A stretch of 64,000 nucleotides of DNA from Piscinibacter sp. (GTDB taxonomy: Bacteria > Pseudomonadota > Gammaproteobacteria > Burkholderiales > Burkholderiaceae_C): positions 372,001-436,000 of the forward strand of contig JADJJI010000001.1 in NCBI GenBank assembly GCA_016706565.1. Reading direction: 5' to 3'. Of this stretch, positions 46,734-54,694 are shown piece after piece (the stretch's first letter is position 1; every line of letters begins with the position of its first letter). The notes beneath the pieces are model-generated. The model had not been told where the DNA came from and did no database searches. It saw nothing but the letters and a program-made list of their open reading frames with translations. Position numbers and translations under genes: made by a program.

Positions 46734-47596
46734 GCCCACACGCCCAGGCACCCGAGGTGCCCGTCATGCCGGCGCCTTCGCCCGACGCGCAGGCACTGCC
46801 GCCGGCCGTGGTGGATGCCGTCGCCGTGGCGCGCCTGTATGGCGAGCCGCTGTTCGCGATGCCCACCGACCTGTACATCCCGCCGGATGCGCTGGAGGTG
46901 TTCCTCGAAGCCTTCGAAGGCCCGCTGGACCTGCTGCTCTACCTGATCCGCAAGCAGAACTTCAACATCCTCGACATCCCGCTGGCCGACGTGACGCGCC
47001 AGTACCTCGCCTACGTCGACCAGATCCGCAAGACGAACCTCGAGCTGGCCAGCGAGTACCTGCTGATGGCGGCGATGCTCATCGAGATCAAGTCGCGCAT
47101 GCTGTTGCCGCGCCCGAAAGCCGGTGACGGCCAGGAGCCCGAGGATCCGCGCGCCGAGCTGGTGCGCCGCCTGATCGAGTATGAGCAGATGAAGCTCGCG
47201 GCCGCGAAGATCGATGCGCTGCCGCTGCTGGGCCGCGACTTCCTGCGCGCCCAGGTGACGATCGAGCAGTCGCTGGCGCCGCGCTTTCCCGACGTCGACC
47301 CCGACGAGCTGCGCGCCGCCTGGGCCGACATCCTCAAGCGCGCCCGGCTCAACCAGCACCACACCATCACGCGCGAGCAGCTGAGCGTGCGCGAGCACAT
47401 GAGCATCGTGCTGCGCCGCCTGCAGGGCCGGCGCTTTGCGCTGTTCGAAGATCTGTTCGACACCGGCCACGGTCCGCAGGTGCTGGTGGTGACTTTCATC
47501 GCCATGCTCGAGCTGGCCCGCGAGCGCCTGCTCGAGATCACGCAGGCCGAAGCCTTCGCGCCGATCTACGTGCGGCTGGCCTACGCGCCCGCCTGA
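46730..47596 (+). CDS. scpA: Segregation and condensation protein A
   Basis: ScpA is the kleisin that bridges SMC heads in the SMC-ScpAB condensin. The 288-residue product shows VFLEAFEGPLDLLLYLIRKQNFNILDIPLADVTRQYLAYVDQIRKTNLELASEYLLMAAMLIEIKSRMLLPRP at its N-terminal SMC-neck-binding domain, then a C-terminal winged helix ending VVTFIAMLELARERLLEITQAEAFAPIYVR. The GTG at 46730 is chosen because it overlaps the DUF3460 stop and gives VSPHAQAPEVP; an ATG at 46766 is possible. scpB is not adjacent. Confidence 0.94.
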   Translation: MSPHAQAPEVPVMPAPSPDAQALPPAVVDAVAVARLYGEPLFAMPTDLYIPPDALEVFLEAFEGPLDLLLYLIRKQNFNILDIPLADVTRQYLAYVDQIRKTNLELASEYLLMAAMLIEIKSRMLLPRPKAGDGQEPEDPRAELVRRLIEYEQMKLAAAKIDALPLLGRDFLRAQVTIEQSLAPRFPDVDPDELRAAWADILKRARLNQHHTITREQLSVREHMSIVLRRLQGRRFALFEDLFDTGHGPQVLVVTFIAMLELARERLLEITQAEAFAPIYVRLAYAPA

Positions 47597-47636
47597 CCTG
47601 CGGGCCGAGCGCCGGGCCGCTCCCAAGCCGGCCCGC

Positions 47637-47673
47637 ATCCCCCCGGGGGATCGGTCGCGGCCTGCCGCGACCG
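47637..47673. terminator. Paired hairpins between convergent scpA and the hybrid kinase
   Basis: A near-palindrome ATCCCCC-C-GGGGGAT (47637-47651) is directly followed by a 9-bp stem CGGTCGCGG / CCGCGACCG with a CCTG loop (47652-47673). They lie in the 87-bp gap between convergent genes, the expected place for bidirectional termination. No T-run is seen. Confidence 0.45.
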
Positions 47674-47683
47674 AGGGGCACCA

Positions 47684-49540
47684 TCACACTGGCTTGACGC
47701 CCAGCTTGAACGCGATCATCGCGCGCAGCTTGTTGGGCACCACCGGCTTGAGCAGCAGGTGGAAATCCTTCTCCTGCGCTTCCTTGTCGAGCGTGCTCAT
47801 GGTGCTGCCGGTCACGACGATGGCCGGCGTGGCGGCGCCGAAGCGCCCGCGCAGCAGCTGGATGGCATCGACACCGTTGCGCCCGCTCTCCAGCCGGTAG
47901 TCGACGATGAGGAGGTCCGGCCGCACCTGCGTCGGATCGGCTGCCGCGGCCCAGGCACCGGCGTCGGCCACGCTGTCGAACGACAGCACCTGCGCACCCC
48001 AGCCCTGCAGCAGCACCTCCAGGCCGCTGCGCACCGCCGGCTCGTCTTCGACCACCACGATCAGCCGGCCATCGAGCGTGAGCCCGAGCGGCCCCTTGCT
48101 GCTCGGCATGGCCGCCGGCTGCCGCGGCCGGTTCCCCACCGGGAGTTCGAGCGTGAACACCGTGCCGCGGCCTGTTTCCGAGCGCAAACTGATCGGCGCT
48201 CCCATCAGGTCGGCCAGGCGCTTGACGATCGCCAGGCCGAGGCCCAGGCCCTTGCGCTGGTGCGGCGCCACCGCTGGCGTGTTGGGCACCTGGTAGAACT
48301 CCTCGAAGACCTTGGCCTGCTCTTCGGCGCGGATGCCCAGGCCCGAATCCCACACCTGCAGCAGCACCTTGTCGCCGCGCAGGCGCGCGCCAACCAGCAC
48401 GCCGCCGTCGTTGGTGTAGCGGATCGCGTTGCTCACCAGGTTGCGCAGGATGCGCTCGACCAGCAGCGGGTCGGCATGCACCACGCGGGCACCGCCGCGC
48501 AGGCGCAGCGCCAGGCCCTTCTCGAAAGCCGTCGGCTCGAAGTGCAGACGCAGCTTGCGCAGGATGTCGCCCACCTCGAACGGCTGCGGATGCACCTCGA
48601 CGCCGCCGTTGTCGATGCGGGTGATGTCGAGCAGCTCGGAGAACAGCCCCTCGAGCGCGTCGACCGAGGCGTTGATGCTGTTCACCAACTGCGCCACCTC
48701 GGGCTCATGCGCACGCTGGCGCAGCGCCTCGGCGAACAGGCCCATGGCGTGCAGCGGCTGGCGCAGGTCGTGGCTGGCGGCGGTGAAGAACTGCGTCTTC
48801 GCGCGATTGGCCACCTCGGCCTCGTGGCGCGCGGCTTCGGCGGCCTGCTTCTCGACGCGCAACTGCACCAGTAGGTCGTCGGCACGCAGCTTGAGCTCGA
48901 TCACGCGAGCCAGCGCCTGCCGATAGTTGCGCGCGAGCACCGTGGTCAGCGTGATGATGATCAGCAGCATGCCGGCGAGCTGGTAGCTGTACGCGTCGCC
49001 GCCGGTGGCGATGCGCACGATCAGCGGCCCGAAGCACAGCACCACGTAGGCGATGAACATGCGCGGCTGGTTGGCCAGCACCGGCACCACGGCAATGCAG
49101 AAGGTATAGATGACGAGGATCAGGCCGGTCTGCTGGATGCCCAGCCCGCGCGTGAAGAACAGCCAGCCCGACAGGCCCCAGGCACCGGCCGAGCACAGCG
49201 TCAGCACGTTCCAGTACAGGCGCCAGCGGCCCCAGTCGAGCTCGACTTCGTGGCGCTTCACCGCAGACTGGAAGCGCCGTGCGATCACGATGCGAACGAA
49301 CCACAGGCCGATGAACAAGGCCATCCACGGGAACATCAGCGCTGTCGGCGTCGAGGGCCAGAACAGCGTGACGAGCATGAAGAAGCCCGCGGCCAGCCCG
49401 GCCAGCGTGGCCGGCGTGTAGGCATAGACGGCGAGCACCTCCTCGCCCAGCGCCGAGTGGCGCGGCGCCGGCTCGGCCGCCGGGGCCGCCGCTGCCGGGG
49501 GCAGCGCCATCGCCGGGCTCACCGCGTCGGATTGCGCCAT
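47684..49540 (-). CDS. Hybrid histidine kinase with C-terminal receiver
   Basis: A 618-residue kinase with six transmembrane helices in the first 205 residues (for example LAGLAAGFFMLVTLFW, MALFIGLWFVRIVIA, GMLLIIITLTTVLA), a coiled coil, and HisKA with FFTAASHDLRQPLHAMGLF (His257). The HATPase domain follows (ERILRNLVSNAIRYTNDGGVLV, DSGLGI, GLGLGLAIVKRLADLMGA), then a C-terminal receiver (VVVEDEPAVRSGLEVLL, with the phospho-Asp in LLIVDYRLESGR). The sensor is the membrane part; the signal is unknown. It is the downstream gene of a pair with the LuxR-type regulator, with which it overlaps by 22 bp. Confidence 0.93.
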   Translation of the reverse strand: MAQSDAVSPAMALPPAAAAPAAEPAPRHSALGEEVLAVYAYTPATLAGLAAGFFMLVTLFWPSTPTALMFPWMALFIGLWFVRIVIARRFQSAVKRHEVELDWGRWRLYWNVLTLCSAGAWGLSGWLFFTRGLGIQQTGLILVIYTFCIAVVPVLANQPRMFIAYVVLCFGPLIVRIATGGDAYSYQLAGMLLIIITLTTVLARNYRQALARVIELKLRADDLLVQLRVEKQAAEAARHEAEVANRAKTQFFTAASHDLRQPLHAMGLFAEALRQRAHEPEVAQLVNSINASVDALEGLFSELLDITRIDNGGVEVHPQPFEVGDILRKLRLHFEPTAFEKGLALRLRGGARVVHADPLLVERILRNLVSNAIRYTNDGGVLVGARLRGDKVLLQVWDSGLGIRAEEQAKVFEEFYQVPNTPAVAPHQRKGLGLGLAIVKRLADLMGAPISLRSETGRGTVFTLELPVGNRPRQPAAMPSSKGPLGLTLDGRLIVVVEDEPAVRSGLEVLLQGWGAQVLSFDSVADAGAWAAAADPTQVRPDLLIVDYRLESGRNGVDAIQLLRGRFGAATPAIVVTGSTMSTLDKEAQEKDFHLLLKPVVPNKLRAMIAFKLGVKPV

Positions 49541-50247
49541 GCGTTCAGGCCACCCTTGTGCGACATCTGGCTCACCGCGAGCACCGCCTGCGTGCGCGAG
49601 CTGACGTTGAGTGTGCGCAGCACCGCGGCCACATGGTCCTTCACCGTCTCGACCGAGAGATTCAGGTCGCGCGCGATCAGCTTGTTGGGCTTGCCCTGCA
49701 GCAGCAGCGCCAGCACGTCGGTCTGGCGCGGCGTCAGGCCGAGCGATTGCAGCGGCGGGTGGCCCTGCACCTCGCCGGCCTCGGCCTGCTCGCGCACCAC
49801 GCGCAGCACGCTGGGCACGGTGTCGCCCTCGGGCTTGAGCGGCGCCGATTCGGAGCCCATGGTCATCGGCGGCACGTAGATGCCGCCGGACATCACCACG
49901 TGCAGCGCCTCGAACAGAGACTCGTTGCTGGCCCGCTTGGGCACGAAGCCCATCGCGCCGAGGTCGATGGCATGGATCACGTCGCTGCTGCGGTCGGAGG
50001 CGGACACCACGACCACCGGCAGTGCCGGGTACTGGGCGCGGAACTCGCGCAGCACGTCGAAGCCGTCGGCGTCGCCGAGCGAGAGGTCGAGCAGCACCAG
50101 GTCGTAGTCGGAGTCGGCCTGCAACGCCTCGCGGCCGGCCTTCGCGCTGCCCGCGCCGACCACGGTCACGTCGTCGCCCAGCCCCTGGATGACGCTTTGC
50201 AGCGCCGACAGGATCAGCGGGTGGTCATCGATCAGCAGGACTTTCAT
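49519..50247 (-). CDS. LuxR/FixJ-type response regulator
   Basis: A 242-residue regulator with a receiver domain (MKVLLIDDHPLILSALQSVI; phospho-acceptor Asp54 in YDLVLLDLSLGDADGF) and a C-terminal LuxR-type DNA-binding domain (LTPRQTDVLALLLQGKPNKLIARDLNLSVETVKDHVAAVLRTLNV). The ATG at 50247 gives the standard receiver N terminus. It overlaps the hybrid kinase gene, so the two are translated together and should form one phosphorelay. Confidence 0.94.
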   Translation of the reverse strand: MKVLLIDDHPLILSALQSVIQGLGDDVTVVGAGSAKAGREALQADSDYDLVLLDLSLGDADGFDVLREFRAQYPALPVVVVSASDRSSDVIHAIDLGAMGFVPKRASNESLFEALHVVMSGGIYVPPMTMGSESAPLKPEGDTVPSVLRVVREQAEAGEVQGHPPLQSLGLTPRQTDVLALLLQGKPNKLIARDLNLSVETVKDHVAAVLRTLNVSSRTQAVLAVSQMSHKGGLNAWRNPTR

Positions 50248-50439
50248 CGCCACGGCCTCCGCAATGCATGCGGACCGGATCGTAGCCCACCGGCGAGCAA
50301 GCACCACGAACGTGGGCCGAGGCGTCCCCAGTTCGCATGAGGCAGTCGGGCCGGGGGCCGCCTAGATTGATCGCGTGCGGCCACAACGGCGGCGCTGCCC
50401 GGCCCCCGCGCCGGGCTCCACCCACCCTGGAGAGAAGTC

Positions 50440-52122
50440 ATGAGTTCACGCCACGGCCGAGAGGCCTTCTTCATCGTCGGTGAGGGAATGAGGCAGATCG
50501 GCAGCGACGGTCGGCCGGAATCGGTCGCGCCGAATTCGCTGCAGGACACCACCGAGTTCCGCTTCTCGCGTTTCGTGCCCGGCCTGCGCAACGAGCGCGA
50601 GAACAGCACCAACGTGCTGGCCAAGCTGGCGGTGGCCATGGTCGGCGGCGCCGGCCGCACCGACCCCACGCTGCCGGCTGGCTACACCTACCTGGGCCAG
50701 TTCGTCGACCACGACATGACGCTCGACAAGGCCGAGCTCGACCTCGGCCAGCCGGTGGACATCCCCGGCCTGCTGTCGCAGCGCTCGCCCACGCTCGACC
50801 TCGACAGCCTGTACGGCAAGGGGCCACAGGAGCAGCCGCAGTGGTATGAGGACGACGGCATGCACCTGCGCCGCGGCACGCCGCTGAACTTCGAATCGCC
50901 CAAGGCTGCCAAGCCGGGCTTCGACCTGCCGCGCTGGGGCGCCCAGGGTGCCGGCCTGACGCCGGCGCTGGCGCCGCGGCGCGCGCGCATCCCCGACGCG
51001 CGCAACGACGAGAACCTGGCCGTGGCGCAGGTCCACACCGCCTTCATCCGCTTCCACAACTGCGTGGTCGACGACATCCTGGCCGGCGCGACACCCGGCA
51101 CCCCGCAGGAAGTGTTCGATCGCGCCCGCGGCATCGTCACGCGTCACTACCAGTGGATGCTGCGAACCGACTACCTGCCGCGCATGGTGGACCCCGCTGT
51201 CGTCGACGCGGTATTCAGCCAGGGTCGGCGCTTCTTCGAGCGCCATGGCGAGCGCGACGCCACGATGCCGGTCGAATTCTCCGGCGCGGCCTTCCGGCTC
51301 GGCCACAGCATGATCCGCACGGCCTACAACTGGAACAAGCACTTCAACGCTGCCGCAGCGCAGGCCCAGGGGCCGATCCGTTCGGGTCACCTGTTCCGCC
51401 TGTTCCGTTTCAGCGGCACCAGCGGCACGCTCGCGCCGACCGACCTGCCGCCGGGCTCGGCGGCCGACCTGGCCGACCTCGAATCCGGCGCCAATGTCGG
51501 CGAGGTGCTGCCGGCCAACTGGGTGGCCGACTTCACTCGCCTGTTCGACATGCGCCGCTTCGGCCCGGCCTTCACGCCGGCCCCGTCGGACATGAACTTC
51601 GCGATGGCGATCGACACGCAGATCGTCGACCCGCTGAAGTCTCTGCCGATCGCATCGTTCGGCGGTGTCGGCGAGCCCGACCTGGCACTCAAGCGCAGCC
51701 TGGCGTTCCGCAACCTCGCGCGCGGCCGCATGCTCGGCCTGCCGTCGGGCCAGCAACTCGCCTACGCGCTGCAGGTCGCGCCGCTGACGGCCAGCCAGAT
51801 CATCAACGGTCAAGGCGGCGTGGAGATCCCCGACAGCCTGTTCGCTGGCGCCGACCGGTTGCAGCTCGAGACCAACACGCCGCTGTGGTTCTACGTGCTG
51901 CGCGAGGCCGAGATCGGAGGCAAGAACCGGCTTTCGGGGGTGGGCGCGATCATCGTGGCGGAAACCTTCCACCGCGCGATGCAGGCCAGCACGCACTCGG
52001 TGGTCAACGACACGGCGTTCCGCCCGACACTGGGCCCGGGCGCCTCACAAGGGCGCTTCGACATGGCGGACTTGCTGCACTACGCCTTCGAAGGGAAGGC
52101 CGACATGCTCAACCCCCATTGA
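50440..52122 (+). CDS. Animal-type heme peroxidase family protein
   Basis: The 560-residue product belongs to the animal heme peroxidase superfamily found scattered in bacteria. The distal site is YLGQFVDHDMTLDKAEL (His91 with Asp90), the catalytic Arg region is around HYQWMLRTDYLPRMV and the proximal His is in AAFRLGHSMIRTAYNWN near residue 289. LAVAQVHTAFIRFHN is also conserved. No signal peptide is visible, so it is cytosolic or exported by another route. Substrate is unknown. AGGAG-like ACCCTGGAGAGAAGTC precedes the ATG. Confidence 0.9.
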   Translation: MSSRHGREAFFIVGEGMRQIGSDGRPESVAPNSLQDTTEFRFSRFVPGLRNERENSTNVLAKLAVAMVGGAGRTDPTLPAGYTYLGQFVDHDMTLDKAELDLGQPVDIPGLLSQRSPTLDLDSLYGKGPQEQPQWYEDDGMHLRRGTPLNFESPKAAKPGFDLPRWGAQGAGLTPALAPRRARIPDARNDENLAVAQVHTAFIRFHNCVVDDILAGATPGTPQEVFDRARGIVTRHYQWMLRTDYLPRMVDPAVVDAVFSQGRRFFERHGERDATMPVEFSGAAFRLGHSMIRTAYNWNKHFNAAAAQAQGPIRSGHLFRLFRFSGTSGTLAPTDLPPGSAADLADLESGANVGEVLPANWVADFTRLFDMRRFGPAFTPAPSDMNFAMAIDTQIVDPLKSLPIASFGGVGEPDLALKRSLAFRNLARGRMLGLPSGQQLAYALQVAPLTASQIINGQGGVEIPDSLFAGADRLQLETNTPLWFYVLREAEIGGKNRLSGVGAIIVAETFHRAMQASTHSVVNDTAFRPTLGPGASQGRFDMADLLHYAFEGKADMLNPH

Positions 52123-52184
52123 ACCGAGAGTTCGCGGCCCGTTGCTGACTTTCGCCGTCTGCTGTGCGGGTCTTGGGTGGCGCG

Positions 52185-52781
52185 GCAAAGGCACGCCCGG
52201 GCAGGCTGCGGCGCTTCGCCTCGGCGGTCGGTGCTGCGCACCGACTCCCCTGCGATGCTCGGTCTCGCGGCCCCGTCGCCGAACTCACTCCGCGACCTGC
52301 GGTCGCTGCGTTCGGACAGCGTCGACGAGTCAGAAGACGAAGCGCGCTGCGCGCGCGGCCACGAGCCCTGGCCTTGCAGGCCGCGCCGGGCCAGGAGGCC
52401 CGGCCGTTCGCAAGGCACAAGCAGTCCCCCGGACTGCTTGTGTCCCTGCTCACCTTCTCGGCACCTCAGAGGCGCGCCTTCGCCTGCCCGGGCGCGCCTT
52501 TGCTGAACCAGCGGTGGCCTGCGGTCCGGAAAGAACCGGTGGTGGACTTCGCGGCAGGCGCTGCCCGCGGGGGGCGATTTCTGTGGCGACGAGAAGCGCA
52601 GCGCCAGGGTCGGCGCGCGTGAGCGCGCTTCGTGAACTGACTTGCCGCGGCTGTTCGAACGCAGCGACCGCAGGTCGCGGAGTGAGTTCTGCGGCACGAC
52701 CCTGGTGCGAGCATCGCAGTGGAGTCGGCCTGCAAGGCCGACCGCCACAGCATGAGCCCCCCGCGGGCAGCGCCTGCCGCG
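52185..52781. repeat. Mosaic of inverted repeats with conserved hairpins between convergent genes
   Basis: The 751-bp gap between the peroxidase and MaoC genes holds no credible gene but nested inverted repeats. A 34-bp perfect pair lies at 52281-52314 and 52656-52689, a 26-bp perfect pair at 52550-52575 and 52756-52781, and a 22-bp pair with one mismatch at 52185-52206 and 52482-52503. Each side of the 34-bp pair carries a 19-nt hairpin, 52227-52245 and 52724-52742: GTCGGTGC/GCACCGAC in one and GTCGGCCT/AGGCCGAC in the other. The stems differ at three positions but pairing is kept and the loop TGC is the same. Further TGC-loop hairpins occur at 52292-52306 and 52664-52678, plus a 12-bp perfect stem at 52416-52442. 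Confidence 0.88.
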
Positions 52782-52873
52782 ATGCGCGAATCCGGGACGA
52801 GCGAACGTCAGCAAAGGGTCGGGAGCGGCCGGTCGCCTGCGTGACTTCCTGAGTCGTTCAAAGCGGTTGGGGC

Positions 52874-53326
52874 TCAGACGTAGCGACGCGACAGCGACTC
52901 GGCCACGCAGACCGGCTTGGTCGAGCCTTCGCGCTCCATCGTCACTTCCATGGTGATCTGCGCGCCGCCATCGATCGGCTCGAAGGCGGTGAGCTTGAAG
53001 TGCCCGCGCAGCCGGCTGCCCACCGGCACCGGCGCCGGAAAGCGCACCTTGTTCAGCCCGTAGTTGACGCCCATGCGCACGTTCGCGAACTCGATCGCCG
53101 ACTCGGCCATCACCGGCAAGAGCGACAGCGTTAGGAATCCGTGCGCGATCGTCGCCCCGAAGGGCCCGGCCGCCGCTCGCACCGGATCGATGTGGATCCA
53201 CTGGTGGTCGCCGGTGGCACGTGCGAACTCGTCGATGCGCTCCTGCGTGACGGTGATCCAGTCGCTGCTGGCCACGGTCTGTCCGATCAGAGCGCCGAAC
53301 TCCTCGAGCGTCGCGAAGCTCCTCAT
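52874..53326 (-). CDS. MaoC-like (R)-specific enoyl-CoA hydratase
   Basis: A 150-residue single hot-dog-fold protein. The hydratase 2 motif is ARATGDHQWIHIDPVRAAAG, containing the catalytic Asp and His, followed by IAHGFLTLSLLPVM. Such enzymes hydrate trans-2-enoyl-CoA to (R)-3-hydroxyacyl-CoA, a precursor of polyhydroxyalkanoate, among other uses. The start at 53326 overlaps the ParA stop by 4 bp (ATGA), so the two are translationally coupled. No PHA synthase gene is in the window. Confidence 0.9.
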   Translation of the reverse strand: MRSFATLEEFGALIGQTVASSDWITVTQERIDEFARATGDHQWIHIDPVRAAAGPFGATIAHGFLTLSLLPVMAESAIEFANVRMGVNYGLNKVRFPAPVPVGSRLRGHFKLTAFEPIDGGAQITMEVTMEREGSTKPVCVAESLSRRYV

Positions 53327-53940
53327 GCTTCGACCCACTGCAGGATCGGCTTCCACTGCTCGATGTCGCGCTCGAAGCGGGACGAGGTGACGTCCCACAG
53401 CGTCAGCCCGTGCGCGGCCAGGTGCACGTAGTTCTGCGTGTCGCGCAGGAAGCCGAGCACCGGGACCTTCAGGCTGTCGACGAAGGCACGCAGGTGGTCG
53501 CTGGAGATCGTGCCCTCGCGCGTGCGCATGCCGACGATGGCGATCTTCACCTTGTCGCTGCGCCGGTGCGCGAGCAGTTCACGCACGAAGGCGTGCGTGG
53601 CATGGATGTCGAAGATGCTCGGCTGCAGCGGGATCACCACCTTGTCGGCGATCTTCATCACCTCGTCCAGCCGCTTGCCGTGCAGGCCGGCCGGCGTGTC
53701 GAGCACCACGTGGGTGGTGCCCTTGGGCGGTCGCACGATGTCGCCTTCGCGGGTCTCCCAGCTGCCGATGGCCGGCAGGTGCTTCGGCCGCAACGACAGC
53801 CAGGTCAGCGCGGACTGCTGGCGGTCGACATCGCCGAGCATCACCGCATGCCCCTTCGAGGCGAGGTAGCCCGCCAGGTTGGTCGACAGCGTGCTCTTGC
53901 CCACGCCCCCCTTGGGATTGGCCACCACGATCACCGGCAT
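53323..53940 (-). CDS. Orphan ParA-family ATPase
   Basis: A 205-residue ParA/MinD-type ATPase: deviant Walker A NPKGGVGKSTLSTNLAGYLASKG (residues 9-31), GDVDRQQSALTWL, HVVLDTPAGLHGKRLDEVMKIADKVVIPLQPS. No ParB and no N-terminal HTH are present, as in the orphan ParA proteins that position cargo other than chromosomes. The ATG at 53940 gives the standard N terminus MPVIVVANPKGG. Its overlap with the MaoC hydratase gene suggests a common function; positioning of a metabolic body is speculative. Confidence 0.9.
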   Translation of the reverse strand: MPVIVVANPKGGVGKSTLSTNLAGYLASKGHAVMLGDVDRQQSALTWLSLRPKHLPAIGSWETREGDIVRPPKGTTHVVLDTPAGLHGKRLDEVMKIADKVVIPLQPSIFDIHATHAFVRELLAHRRSDKVKIAIVGMRTREGTISSDHLRAFVDSLKVPVLGFLRDTQNYVHLAAHGLTLWDVTSSRFERDIEQWKPILQWVEA

Positions 53941-54031
53941 CTGGACCTCCGTCCTCGCGACTGGTTGTTCGGCTTTTGCGGTTATGTTACGGCACCGTCC
54001 TGACCCGCCCCATCGAGTGCAACCCCACGCC

Positions 54032-54694
54032 ATGCCCGAGCCGCAGCCCGCGTCCGGCGCCGCATCCGCCGAGGTGCTGGTGCTGGTGGCGCATCCCCAG
54101 ATGGAACAGTCGCGCGTCAACCTCAGGCTGATGCGTGCCGCCGGCGAGGTGGCCGCAGCCTCGCACGGCCGCGTGGAGGTGCGCGACCTGTATGCGCTCT
54201 ACCCCGACTACCTCATCGACGTGGCGGCCGAGCAGGCGCTGCTGGCCCAGGCGAAGCTGATCGTCTGGCAGCACCCGGTGCACTGGTACTCGATGCCGCC
54301 GCTGATGAAGCTCTGGCTCGACGAGGTGCTCGCCTTCGGCTGGGCCTACGGGCCAGGCGGCACCGCGCTGCAGGGCAAGGACCTGTGGCTGTCCGCCAGC
54401 ACCGGCGGGCCCGAGGATTCGTACCGGCCCGACAGCTACAACCGCTACTTCTTCGACGCCTTCCTGCCGCCCTACGAGCAGACCGCGGCACTGTGCGGCA
54501 TGCGCTTCCTGCCGCCGCTGCTGCTGCACGGCGCGCACCGCGTCGAGAAGGCGGCGATCGAGGCACACGCCGGCGTCTATGCCGAACGCCTCGCGACCTA
54601 TCCCGAGTGGCCCGAACTGGCCGAGCTGGCCGAATGCGTGGCCTGCGAGGTGCCGGCCACGGCGCGCCCCTCGACCGAGCCGGAGGGCGCCTGA
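54032..54694 (+). CDS. kefF: KefF-like NAD(P)H quinone oxidoreductase
   Basis: A 220-residue flavodoxin-fold oxidoreductase that in E. coli is the ancillary activator of the KefC potassium efflux channel. Motifs: VLVLVAHPQMEQSRVNLRLM, LYALYPDYLIDV, LIVWQHPVHWYSMPPLMKLWLDEVLAFGWAYG and LSASTGGPEDSYRP, all typical of the KefF/MdaB family. Its stop overlaps the KefC start (TGATG), which supports the pairing. Confidence 0.91.
   Translation: MPEPQPASGAASAEVLVLVAHPQMEQSRVNLRLMRAAGEVAAASHGRVEVRDLYALYPDYLIDVAAEQALLAQAKLIVWQHPVHWYSMPPLMKLWLDEVLAFGWAYGPGGTALQGKDLWLSASTGGPEDSYRPDSYNRYFFDAFLPPYEQTAALCGMRFLPPLLLHGAHRVEKAAIEAHAGVYAERLATYPEWPELAELAECVACEVPATARPSTEPEGA

Noticed and set aside
52416-52442. 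Rho-independent terminator for the peroxidase gene
   Set aside because: The 12-bp perfect stem is strong, but it is about 290 bp past the stop, has no T-tract on either strand, and is part of the larger repeat mosaic.
52142-52852. Protein-coding frames inside the 52.1-52.9 kb gap
   Set aside because: Several frames are open but their products are Arg/Ala/Gly/Pro-rich with no family resemblance, and the DNA is explained by the inverted-repeat mosaic.
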